Assembly (NCBI GenBank): GCA_973895155.1
Contig: OZ316897.1
Location: 13,640,001 to 13,704,000, forward strand
Source: Marsupella aquatica
Taxonomy: Eukaryota; Marchantiophyta
Length of the DNA: 64,000 nucleotides
Direction of reading: 5' to 3'
Made by a program: the position numbers and the translations under genes. This document shows, in pieces, positions 53,301 through 62,297 of this stretch. The notes beneath the pieces were generated by a model. It had not been told where the DNA came from. It did not search any database and saw only the letters and a program-made list of their open reading frames with translations. Within the stretch, counting starts at the first letter, position 1, and the number at the start of each line of letters is the position of its first letter.

Positions 53301-53600
53301 AACGTTCCATTGATGACCATTTGAATCCAACACACCGAGTGAAATCAGATTCTTACGCATGCCAGGTACATACCTGACTCCGGATACTGTGCGCACAGCG
53401 CCATCAAACATTTGAATCTTCACAGACCCAATTCCCTCAATTTGACAGGAGTGATCATTTCCCATCAGAACTGAACCGTTTGAAACAGAGTAAGAACTGA
53501 AAAACTCACGAATGTAACAAATATGAAAAGAGCAAGCACAATCAAGAATCCACACATCATCTGCTCTCCTAGATGACGTGCACAGGGCATACCCCCGGCT
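50328..53600 (-). CDS. Copia pol: protease, integrase, reverse transcriptase, RNase H
   Basis: The frame is open from the codon after the gag UGA to the stop at 50328, about 1090 residues. It has no ATG near its start, so it depends on gag translation. Domain order: protease with WILDCACSFH (the family usually has Ser where the first Cys is), GAG-pre-integrase LWHSRLGHMSEKGL, integrase with HSDVWGP and RSDNGGEY, then NGVAKRLNRT. That last motif normally has the catalytic Glu of D,D35E; here codon 52653-52655 is AAG (Lys). Reverse transcriptase has LDQMDVVTAFLYGTL and YVDDMLIAAKD. RNase H has RRRSTTGYVF, AEYVAAAEAA, HCDSQSALHL and HIDVRYHFIR. Length and order fit an otherwise complete Copia pol. 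Self-integration is expected to fail because of the Glu-to-Lys change. Confidence 0.95.
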   Translation of the reverse strand, partial: SRGYALCTSSRRADDVWILDCACSFHICYIREFFSSYSVSNGSVLMGNDHSCQIEGIGSVKIQMFDGAVRTVSGVRYVPGMRKNLISLGVLDSNGHQWNVIDGELQVRSGETVILKGSRQKNLYVLQGNTVCGEANVTKSHEEMTQLWHSRLGHMSEKGLAILRKNGLISDLQSCKLEFCEHCILGKQHRRAFGVGTHRSKAVLEYIHSDVWGPSPTPSHSGKLYYVSFIDDYSRFVWIYFMTHKSDVLSIFKKWKAQVENQTGNTIKCLDTRVKSLRSDNGGEYTSMEFEEYCSEQGITRHLTTVYTPQQNGVAKRLNRTLLERSRSMLSQSGLPQEFWAEAVNTAAYLVNLSPSSAINFKTPFEMRYKRQADYHGLVVFGSDAYALTPKHNRTKLDPTSRKCVFLGYQSGVKAYRLWDPIACKLVVSRDVSFNESRLLKEGENTQISRTDKGKSPIPDLVEGEIGYEVHDRREGVAPIMELVPMPEEPEEFVDAGEQQVDAVELQIVPAHADQPESSARRTSGRTVRAPSRYGQWVDSSQLQEDDFTADDEGDALILEEGEPSSFHEASASKEKQKWTAAMQTEMQSLKDNKTWELVKLPKGQQVVDSKWIYKLKDNSIGGGSKVYKARLVAKGFTQEKGVDYNEVFSPVAKYSTIRLLCVLVVMFGLLLDQMDVVTAFLYGTLEEVIFMRQPLGFVKRGQEELVCRLLKSLYGLKQSPRQWNKRFDDWIRSQGFHRSVFDPCVYLKPVKNVVFGFIVLVLYVDDMLIAAKDRSEIVKLKALLSAEFKMKDLGPAKRILGMEITRDLEAGKLWLTQSSYARKVIARFNMENSKPVSTPLAPHFKLSSAFCPTDDTEKGLMSKVPYDKAVGSLMYLMTCTRPDLAMAMGKVSRYMSNPGKVHWEAVKWIIRYLKGTVDHGLLFDANAKNARSLIGYVDSDYGQDLDRRRSTTGYVFTLGGGCISWRSTLQKCIAQSTTEAEYVAAAEAAKEAIWLDRLITEMGLPQGNVKLHCDSQSALHLAVNQVMDSRVKHIDVRYHFIRQAVSDNLFELVKIDGKLNPADAFTKVIPLESFSKHRDVLQVLQLHHK

Positions 53601-53603
53601 TCA
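53601..53603 (-). other. in-frame UGA between gag and pol
   Basis: A single TGA (plus strand TCA at 53601-53603) separates NNEYVL from SRGYALCTSSRRADD in the same frame. In the decayed sibling at 26.3 kb the equivalent junction reads EGFALCITSQ without a stop at this spot. It is either a recent nonsense mutation (for example CGA to TGA) or a read-through site controlling the gag:pol ratio. Confidence 0.9.
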
Positions 53604-54641
53604 TAAAACATACTCATTATTGAGTAAATCAGCTTCTCCATCAGCCCTAGCCACATTTGCCGATGAAGTTTCCGCTGCCTTTCCCTTACAGTCTTGCTTG
53701 AAGTGTCCAACTTGGTTGCACTTCCAACATGTCACCTGCCTCCTCTGAGGGGATTTACCCTTGGACTTAGATCCGGATTTAGATCTAAACTGGGTTCTAC
53801 GGTCTCCAGTTGGTCGCTGCATACTCCTCCCACGGTTAACATTGAGGGCAGCACCAGATGATGAAGGCTGTGACGTGATGTGCATCTTCTGCTGAAGATC
53901 ATCACTAAGCAGAGAACTTACCACGTCATTGTATGAAATGGTATCCCTATCACGATGCAACAACACTCGTGATAGGGACTGGTAAGATGGAGGCAATGAA
54001 CTAAGAAGCTGCAGAGCCTTCGTCTCATTATTCAAAGTCTCCCCAAGGTTTTCCAAGTCAACGACCATGTCGTTGAAAGCATCCACATGGTCTTGCAACT
54101 TCGTACCAGATTCCTTCATCCTGAAACTCATCAGTTTGTAGGAAGTGTAGAGCCGGTTCGACAACTCCTTGCGGTGATACTTGCTCTGCAATTCCGCAAA
54201 CAAGGACATGCAATCCTTATGTGCACCTAACTGCTTGATGATGGGAGGCATGAGATAGAGTGTAACACACCACACTCCCTGCTCCTGCATGCGGTCCCAT
54301 TGTTTCTCATCAACATCGTCTTCACGAGTGCTCAGCAGTTGGCCCATCCCTGACGCATAGAGCACTCCCTTCACCTGCTTCTCCCATAGCAAGTAGTCAG
54401 AGCGCCCATCATACTTTGTCACTTCATACTTGGGTCCCCCAAGCTTGAAAGTCCCCATCTTCTTCTTTGGCACTACCGTGAGCTCCGGTAGTAGTACTGC
54501 TTCCTCCACCACACGCCGCACCGGTGATGGTATCGGTGTCACGTGCTCTTCCTCCTGCTCCTCTCTCTGCCCCTGAAACCTCCGCGGTGATCCTCGTGCT
54601 TCAAGTTCCACGTCTTCGAAAAACTCCTCCGAATCACTCAT
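53604..54641 (-). CDS. Copia gag (capsid/nucleocapsid)
   Basis: 346 residues from ATG 54641. An acidic N-terminus is followed by the GTFKLGGPKYEVTKYDGRSD start of the Copia gag core, with NRLYTSYKLMSFRMKESG and LLSSLPPSYQSLSRVLL further on. After a basic, Ser-rich stretch comes one zinc knuckle, CWKCNQVGHFKQDC (residues 305-318). Gag forms the virus-like particle that houses reverse transcription in the cytoplasm. The length is typical for Copia gag. The frame ends at the UGA before pol. The upstream leader is over 1.1 kb. Confidence 0.95.
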
Positions 54642-55782
54642 ATGAGAAAGTCACAAAAAATGTTGTTTTTCACAACTTCTCAAAAAACTCGAAACTCAAC
54701 ACCGCCGCGTAGCCCACAAAGCTAGGAGTCCAATACTGAAAACCAAAATCAAAATTGAAATTTGACGGAAAAGTTATTCAAATTTCGGTCGAGGTGGGTA
54801 AAACCTTGGGAAACTCCCCCGTTTTGACCACCTCAGGGAATAACCGAAATACCAAGTACAACCCGTTATCAGAATTGCGATGTGATTGGTGCGCTGCATT
54901 GCCAACTTCAATGGCTACGACCTCGCCGAAAAATAACCAAAAAAGTTACCGTTCGGCGGATGAAATCTTTGTCGGACGGTCAAAAAATAGCTCTCTGGTT
55001 TTTTTGGAATATTCTATGACCCTTGTACAGGCCCTGTGGGAATTTTGGAAGAACAATCGAGGGGCTGACATGTGTCCTCGAACCCCCAAAACCCCCTACC
55101 ACCCTTCGTCGTCGAAATCTGGTCGCGCGCGCAGAAAATACACACGGCAGAATGTACCCCTCGACACCAAACGCAAGATATCTCACTCGGGTTTTGACGA
55201 AATCAAGATCCGATTTCAGATTTGGAAACTAGACTCTGAGGCGATGAAGATCGATATAAGAAGCACCCAAAACGAGGAAAGAACGAGGGAGAAAAAAATT
55301 GGTAAAGATGACAGATTTCTCTCAATTGCCATAGCCAATTTCGAATCAGTTTTTCAAAGAGAAAAAAATGGTACCTTGTCAACAACGAATGTTGATCAAT
55401 TGCACTTGGTGCCGTCACCAAGTCCAACAAGGTAATTAATTTTGCTTAGCCTTCCTCTTTGCATCAAAGAGCCAATCCCGGACTCAAAAACAATCGTCTT
55501 GCCTCAATCTCTCCGTTGAGTCAAAACACTTGACGCTTCTCCCTCCGAGTCGATTGCCAACTTTCTTCACAAAATCCAGAACGACGAAAACTTAGATCTC
55601 TCTGCACCACGAGCTCCGTTCAACGATTTCTTCACACCGTTAGAAAGCTCTTGCCCTGATCTATCCGTTGAGCCCATAAACTCCAAGTTCCATGCGATGG
55701 AACTCTGGAAAATCCACCAACACTCAACGCTGGAAAAACCGTCATGAAATCCCGTCACGAACACACGTCACCTCCCAAGCAT
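54642..55782 (-). other. long untranslated leader of the young Copia element
   Basis: About 1.14 kb lies between the primer site and gag. The plus strand carries a 226-codon open frame (54755-55435), which is antisense to the leader and probably chance. Part of the leader (about 55019-55270) is conserved with 14070-14330, suggesting a functional RNA segment such as packaging or internal initiation. Confidence 0.55.
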
Positions 55783-55794
55783 GCTCTGATACCA
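55783..55794 (-). promoter_or_regulatory. primer binding site of the young Copia element
   Basis: TGGTATCAGAGC on the minus strand, complementary to the 3' end of initiator methionine tRNA, two bases from the 5' LTR. Confidence 0.9.
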
Positions 55795-55796
55795 AT

Positions 55797-56253
55797 TGTT
55801 GAGCATAGACGACGATCGCAACGGCAAGCCCATGAACCATCCAACGCACAATAGTCGACACAAGAGATACGTGGTTCACCTCCTTGAGGCTACGTCCACG
55901 GGAACACACAAGAGAGCTTTACTGAACTCTAAGCCCGTCGGCTATACCGAGTCTCCACAGTGTAAGCTCTCCCTATCTCTCAAGTGGCTCCATAACAATG
56001 AGCCTTGGTTCTACCTCTCCAAGCACACATGCCTCTTATGATATAGTGTGCAACTTAGTTGTACCTAACCACATAGTTGTACCTAATCACGTAGTTGTAC
56101 CTAACCACATAGTTGTACCTAATCACGTAGTTGTACCTAACCACATAGTTGTACCTAATCACGTAGTTGTACCTAACCACGTAGTTGTACCAACCCACGT
56201 TGTTGTACCAACCACGTCATACCTAACCTAGACGTAAGAGTAAATACCCAACA
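55797..56253 (-). repeat. 5' LTR of the young Copia element
   Basis: 457 bases, identical to 49680-50136 in my base-by-base reading, including the 18-bp minisatellite at 56056-56217 and the GTGGACGTAGCC word at about 55888-55899. It should carry the promoter. Confidence 0.95.
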
Positions 56254-56640
56254 ATGCCTCCACAAGTATATGCCTTCAGTTGAGGACAAGTATGAATGAG
56301 GTGACTACTTTGAATGCTAATAAGACCAGAATCCTCAAGGTGACAAACCAATAAATGATGCAGTGCAAGTGTCTGGGTCTTTCTTATCACCTCCCCGACA
56401 CACTATAATGAGTCTCTTCTTATTCCTTCGTATGAAGCCTCTTAAACCTCCAACCTGCTTTTGCTTCATACTCATGTAAAGCTCTATCAAATTCAATCAT
56501 CCCAAGTAGGGTAGAATTTTCCCTTCATCAATCCACACTCAATATCTGTGGGCACATGACCATCCACAAATCCTTCAAGTTACTTACAAAGTTTCAACTA
56601 ATTTAACTCAATTTGAAAACAACATAGTCAACCTGCAATG
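56254..56640 (-). pseudogene. MULE transposase N-terminal part, beyond the Copia insertion
   Basis: On the minus strand it reads RLIIVCRGGDKKDPDTCTAS, then after a stop/frame change SIQSSHLIHTCPQLKAYTCG up to the Copia edge. This fits the N-terminal MuDR DNA-binding region (cysteine, spaced aromatic and ending in an HxC pair). The reading continues into 49679 after removing the Copia element and one target copy, with a frame change at the join. It supports a single interrupted MULE gene. Confidence 0.55.
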
Positions 56641-56859
56641 AAAATGAAAGTAGATGTGGTGTTGAATTGGTTCAAATCTGATTCTCCTGGATTGATGTCA
56701 AGAAGATCATGATGGACCACCATGTCAACAATGTCAATAGACGGGTGCTGTCGTGGATGATCATTTGCAAAGCTGTCTCCACCCAAGATTGGAAGGGGAC
56801 AAACTGCACTGGGAACTGAATTAGCATCTTCATCGTCATTTGATCACAATCTATGATCC

Positions 56860-58154
56860 CTAGGGGCAACATGATGCCTTTGTTGTTCTTCCCACTCTAT
56901 CTCAGGCAACAAACGATACTTCATCACAGTACAATATCTATGCCCATGATCATAATTCCGATGTGCAGTAGGGGGCACTCCAGGGTCATAAGGAGGGTCT
57001 GGATCAATCCCCTAAGCTGGATTGTACATATCGCTGTGGTCAATATAGATATTGTGAAGAATGCATGCACAAGTAATATAGTGCGCTAGTCAATACAAAT
57101 ACATATGACCTATACGTTTTGCGTGAAACAAATCTTCAACTATCCTTCAGGCTGCCCAAAAGCTATAACTACACACATCCTAGTTGAGCTCAACATATAA
57201 TTAAAGTGTCTCTTGCAGCTACACTCTCTTGCAGCTACACTCTCTTGCAACAAGAAAAGGGTTAAGCAACCAGGGATAAGTTGGATAACCAAAATCACCA
57301 ATAATGTACTCCCCTGTGTTGAATCTTATTGGAGAAGTAAATACTGGATCGAAGAGTTTTGTGTGATGTTCCATAACATCATTATAAAAACCAAACACCC
57401 GTAGAAGGCGAGATTCTTGAATGCTGCTAGGCCATCTTGAAAAAACATCTCAAAAAACATCCAAAAATCAAAGACGACTATCACAAATAGCTTGTATGGA
57501 AATGCTCTGACCACGTTTGTAGTCACGGTAATCAACAAAATTTGTTCTCGGAGGTAATTCCACTTGAAAATGAGTGGCGTCAATGACACCACAACAATTT
57601 GGGAATCCTTGCAATTGACGGGATTCTTCTTTTACCTTTGCCATGGCCTCTCCTTGCAGCCAACTCAAATGTTGTCCCCTTTCTTGCAGAATTAAAGCCC
57701 TAACAAATTGCCAAACAACATCTGGTACGCATGGGACGGAAACTCCAAACACCTCTGAAAGTGTCAACAACAAACAAACACTGGAAAACCGACAGAGGGC
57801 TATGGCAACCTGACGTTCAACGGACAATGTCCTGTTTGTCGAATTGCAAAGGCTAAGTGGTGGATTCGTTGTCATGTCTTGTCTAACTAGGTCACAAATG
57901 TACATGAATGTTGTCGGAAACACTCAAAATAAATATTTGAAGCGAACAGGATCATGCTTGATGACATGCATGAAATACCAGCCGCTCCACTTTCTTGACC
58001 TAGGCTCAATGTAATTCCCAGAGATATGATGATAGTCTCTGTAAAATTCATGTTGAATAGTCTGAAAGAGTTGAAGTAAGTTTATAAATTGTGTACCGTT
58101 GTCATCCTGCATTGGTTTATGTGGTAAAGAATAGGTGGCAACGAGAGTGGCCAA
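56860..58154 (-). pseudogene. PIF/Harbinger transposase, broken
   Basis: Read from 58154 downward. The N-terminal part has EFYRDYHHISGNYIEPRSRKW, then a TGA at about 57925 in the same frame. The DDE part (57468-57923) has GVSVPCVPDVVWQFVRAL, GFPNCCGVIDATHFQVELPP (first catalytic Asp) and YRDYKRGQSISIQAICDS. After a frameshift the text continues as VFGFYNDVMEHHTKLFDPVF and GEYIIGDFGYPTYPWLLNPF (about 57250-57400). It ends with CILHNIYIDHSDMYNP and an acidic tail (about 56870-57080). The usual GSVHDxRV block with the second Asp is not readable. It is full-length in outline but inactive. The family mobilises elements with TTA/TAA targets, such as the MITE at 37870. Confidence 0.85.
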
Positions 58155-59594
58155 TTATAGTTGCAGCAAGAGTAGTTGCTGGAGAGCAAGAATTATGGAC
58201 AATATTATTTCCAATTCATTATTTCCAATTTATTATGACCGTGCACAATGATTTAAAGGAAAAAAACATGCAAAACATGAAGAGAGAAATTGAGGGTAAT
58301 AAATGAGTGAAACCAATTTCATTGCACACACACAAGTGAATGAAGTAGTAGCCAAAAGTCAAGTATTATTTCTTTGGTTTTTGTGAGCATAAATATATCA
58401 AACTGCCAAAAAACAGAGGGCGCCGAACCGGGAGACATGATCCCTCAGGCAAAAGACCCAATCAAGGGGGGGACCACCAAGGGGCCAAAAAAGCTAAGAA
58501 ATCAAAGGAACAAAGAACTACCAAAGGCCCAAAAACCAGGACCCCAAAGCCTACCGGTAAGCAAACTGAAGAGCCTGGTATAGCTCCCGTGTGAACTAAA
58601 GGTTATGACATGATTGATGTGATGGTCCCTTGTATTTCTGTAAAGTGCATTCAAAGTAATGAAAGCTTTAAGACAGCAATATACTCATCCTTTGTATGTC
58701 TATAAAGTACCTCCAGTCTACTATACGGGTTGTAAGCAGTGCATACCTGTTAAGTGTACACATAAATTAGTACTTGTTTTGGCCTGCAAAGGCTCGAAGG
58801 GATTCTGTTATTTGCAGTCTTTGCTTCACACTCGAAGCAGGGATTCTCTGTTCGGAATTGTTTGGAAGTCCTTGCTTCACACTCGAAGCAGCATTGACAT
58901 CCGCTTTGGTTGAAGTGTGAACGGCTAGAATTTTGTGGTTGGAATCAAATGCTGGCACGAATCGTTTAGGAAATCGTCAGCAAGGAGCAATCCTAGTGAC
59001 ACACAGCGAGGATTCGCTAGAGGGCAGCAGCACGGATCGAGCAGAGCTCTGTGAGCAGGAGCGCAAGTTCAAGTCAAGTTTCGAAGCACATGATGTGAGC
59101 AGCAGCGCAAAGGAACAAAGCAGCGGCAGTGAGCAAACGGCAGCAATTCCAGGTCAAGTATCAAGGCAAGTATCGAGGCAGCAGCGGGGGCAGCAGCGCA
59201 TGTGAACGAGGCTTGTTGTGAATTGAGGCAGCACCGCAAAGGAACGACGCAGCGGCAGGGAGCAGCGGTAGTGAGCAAACGGTAGCAAGTGAGCACGAGT
59301 GAGCAAACGCGAGTGAGCACTTTCACGTTTAGTTTTCAGGTTGTCGCATGTAACGCGGAACTATGCAGGGATTGATTGCAGGGACATGTTTTGGTGCAAA
59401 AGCTCCTGCATCTTGCCCTGTACAATTTGCGGTGCAAAAGACAAAGGAGTAGATCCGACTGAGTAATTAAGCACTTCACACGTAAGCTATTCTTGATTGT
59501 GTTTAGATCCTGGTCCACACTTTTTCCCGACATCTGTGGGCTGCTAAGGGTCGTTTTTTTAAGGACTCTTCCACATGCAAGACAGCCCTTACAC
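58155..59594. repeat. non-coding stretch with small repeats
   Basis: No gene recognised. The phrase TTGCTTCACACTCGAAGCAG occurs twice (about 58822 and 58872), containing a CTTC...GAAG palindrome. From about 59030 to 59300, AGCAGCGGCAGTGAGCAAAC-like units recur with many CAG/GCA words. The open frames there follow the repeats. Confidence 0.4.
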
Positions 59595-59836
59595 CTATTT
59601 AACTTCTTATCACAGACGTCTAGACTGCATTTTGTTGGGTTCTTACATCTGTGTTCTCTCGTATTCTCTTGTCGTAGCAATGTTATCTTCCTCGGATTTT
59701 CTCACGTTGTTCATTCCAATTATTGCATTTTTGGCGTACGAAACCCTTGGCTTCCTTGGGCATAATCACGGGGTTTGACATCATTCTGCTTCTAACTTTT
59801 CCTCAATGACGTCTTGCTAACGGAGAAGCTTCTGGT
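59595..59836 (+). repeat. upstream partial duplicate of LSM1 intron 1 end and exon 2 start
   Basis: It matches 60260-60478, starting CTATTTAACTTCTTATCACA, running through TTGGCGTACGAAACCCTTGG (TTCGGCGTACG in the other copy) and ending GAGAAGCTTCTGGT. It includes the first bases of exon 2. The splice acceptor AACAG of the true exon is AACGG here (about 59818-59822). A stretch of about 23 bases present here is missing in the intron copy. It lies upstream of the LSM1 start codon. Confidence 0.85.
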
Positions 59837-59970
59837 CTGGGTGGTGGGGTGGTGGGGGGGGGGGTGTGTGGGTTGGAACTTCTTTCCTTTGGACCAGGAT
59901 TAATGGGAGTTGGAGAGGCACCAGTGCGATAAAGACGGAGTGAATTAGGAAAATCAACCTACTGAAGGGG

Positions 59971-62104
59971 ATGTCGTGGGCAGGACCCAACACCTTCCCT
60001 GCTACTTCACTCGCAGACAACCTTGACAGTATGTCCCTTCCCCTCAAAACGCGTCTGTTTTTAGGTTTAATTTGAATGATTGTTGGTTTATTTTGCCGCT
60101 TAATTCGAGGGTCGACCCATTCACACTTTGTCATTTCAGGATCTCATCTCGTGCAGGGTCTCGTGTCCCTGCTTTGGTGATCTATTCTGTATCGTTGAGA
60201 TCCTGCTAATCTAAAGTACCGCATTGAAGCACCGGCTCGGAGGCATTTGTATCTTAGAACTATTTAACTTCTTATCACAGACGTCTAGACTGCATTTTGT
60301 TGGGTTCTTACATCTGTGTTCTCTCGTATTCTCTTGTCGTAGCAATGTTATCTTCCTTGGATTTCCTCACGTTGTTCATTCTAATTATTGCGTTTTCGGC
60401 GTACGAAACCCTTGGCTTTCTATCATTCTGCTTCTAACTTTTCCTCAATGACGTCTTGCTAACAGAGAAGCTTCTGGTCATTCTTCGTGATGGAAGAAAG
60501 CTTGTCGGAGTTCTTCGGTCTTTCGATCAGTTTGGTACGTATGCGATTCTGGTTCAATTTTTCGAAAGTCAGCAATATGTCGCTTGGTAAGAGTGCTGGG
60601 AAAGTTGTGAACAAATCCAGCAAAGATTGAGAACATCACGACTAATCAGGATTGACTGAATGTTAGGATTTGACGTTGGTGGAAGTGCCAAAGGACTGCT
60701 TCTGTAAGTTATGACATGCATTTATTTGGACTGGCTCACAGTCTGTTCTTGTTCACCATTAACACTCTCCTCTCTGATCTTTCTGTTCAAACCAAATCTG
60801 CGGACTACGGTATCTTGTACCACGGTTTGTTGCAACCAGTGCAAGTAGTAGCCAAGGACGGACAACTATACATAGTTGGTTTTATTGTACACTTGATTGT
60901 AAGCTGTAACTATTATCACTAACTGAGACACCTTGTCGCTCTTCAAGGGTTTTGGTTTGTAAGTGTGTAGTTAATGGTACTGGGGTATCAGTGCCTATGT
61001 GCTGACCTTTGGACTTTGTTGATGTACTCTGCAGCCAACGTTGTGTTGGAGCGGTCCATTGAGCGTATCATTGTCGGGGAACTTTTTTGTGATCTCCCAC
61101 TCGGTCTTTATGTTATACGCGGTGAAAATGTTGTTTTGATTGGGGAGCTGGTGAGCTGCTCCTGTGTTGTCATCCGAACTGTGATGCTTTTGGCAGCTAT
61201 TTGTTTAGTTGAGATTCCCTGAATAATAGGTGACCTCTTCCAGCGTGGTCGTATGGAGCATGGATTATTACTTTATCTAAGTGCGATCCGATGTATTTAG
61301 TGGCCTGTTGACCTTTGGAGCAGATAGATGGTAACATGTTAGAATTGTATTAGCTATATATCAAGTTATCACAGTTTCTCACTGTCCTGCCCTGTAAGTC
61401 ATACTAGCCTTTTCCTTGTACTTCCTCACAACGACAGGACGAGGGGGTAAAGGAAGTCGGATTTGGGGGGGTGCGGGATTTTTGAAGTACTTTGCAATCA
61501 ACTTAGCAGTCGGTGCCAGAATTGAGTTTTTAGCCTGTTCTTTGATCATAGTAAATGTGTTCTTAATTATTCAAGGCTGGGGATCGTGTTTGAAAAGTGA
61601 CGGACATGTGGAGGGAGTTTAGCCTCGTTATGAATTGTTGCAAAACATGCGTTTTATACACAAATATTTGTTAGCTCAGAACAGTATTCCCTAATAGATG
61701 GCCGTTGATCTTTACAGGACCCAGATAAAGATGACTTGCCCTCTGAAATGGTCAGAGTATGTCCTGCAGACATAAAACAGGTATACATTCGCTACTGTTT
61801 AATCAGTTGCTATCGAATTCTTATGAAAAGAAAATACGTATATTTGTTGGGTTCTCCAGTGTTGGTATGTGCACGCCTTGTTCGACATCCGTGACTTTAC
61901 TTCGAAGTATTTTAGTCATAGACAGAAACAAGTGGAATCTATTCGCTTGCAGTGTGATGTGAAACTGTGCATGCACGTAAGCGCTTGTTGCGGCTTAAGA
62001 CTTCTGATTTCCAGTATTTGTTTCAGGCTCAAAAGGCAGAAAGGGAAGCAACGGAACTTAAAGGCACAATGAGGAAGCGGATGGAATTTCTGGACTTGGA
62101 CTAG
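59971..62104 (+). CDS. LSM1: LSM1, Sm-like subunit of the cytoplasmic mRNA decay ring
   Basis: Five exons by eye: 59971-60028, 60466-60534, 61035-61150, 61718-61780 and 62027-62104. All introns are GT-AG with agreeing phases, giving 127 residues, the usual plant length. It forms the LSM1-7 heptamer that binds oligoadenylated mRNA 3' ends and promotes decapping in P-bodies. Exon 1 gives MSWAGPNTFPATSLADNLD. The Sm1 motif spans exons 2-3 (KKLLVILRDGRKLVGVLRSF, DQFANVVLE). Exon 3 ends with the Sm2 motif VIRGENVVLIGEL. Exon 5 has the conserved plant C-terminus QKAEREATELKGTMRKRMEF. No disabling change was seen. A partial duplicate of its exon 2 edge lies just upstream (59595-59836). Confidence 0.95.
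60260..60478 (+). repeat. downstream duplicate containing the true LSM1 exon 2 acceptor
   Basis: Second copy of the duplicated segment, inside LSM1 intron 1 and running 13 bases into exon 2. It keeps the acceptor AACAG (60461-60465). Confidence 0.85.
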
Positions 62105-62297
62105 TAATTCAACGTCCAGTGCGCTTCACAAGGCCTTCGAACTCCATCTTCTGTACTAATTATTGTCTAAGTTCAAGTTCAGAAGGTCGCACCTCTCTAG
62201 GAGGACACTGACATGCCTCAATAGCGACGTCTCTTGCAGGAAAATGGTGATATTTCTTTGAGGCTGCCCGCAAGTGTCTCGATAATGAGTTTCACTG
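62105..62297. other. LSM1 3' flank up to the LINE breakpoint
   Basis: Probably LSM1 3' UTR and terminator. No polyadenylation signal stands out by eye. The LINE similarity on the minus strand begins close to 62298. Confidence 0.35.

Larger units (their letters stand above)
49680..56253 (-). mobile_element. young Ty1/Copia retrotransposon, 6574 bp
   Basis: Both LTRs are 457 bases (49680-50136 and 55797-56253) and identical in every base I compared. The target duplication ATGCC is perfect (49675-49679 and 56254-56258). The element lies on the minus strand. The primer site is at 55783-55794 (TGGTATCAGAGC, tRNA initiator Met). A long leader runs from 54642 to 55782. Gag is 54641-53604, a UGA is at 53603-53601, and pol runs in the same frame to 50328. 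A polypurine tract AAGGGGAAGAT abuts the 3' LTR (50137-50147). It is inserted in a MULE transposase relic. Identical LTRs mean a recent insertion, yet gag-pol has a stop and an integrase catalytic change (see gag and pol entries). Confidence 0.97.

Noticed and set aside
54755-55435. 226-codon plus-strand frame inside the Copia leader
   Set aside because: It is antisense to the element, overlaps the non-coding leader conserved with 14.1 kb, and the matching region there has stops. No motif is recognised.
58374-58583. Lys/Pro-rich plus frame as a small gene
   Set aside because: Low-complexity composition, no start context or splice partner, and no recognisable domain.
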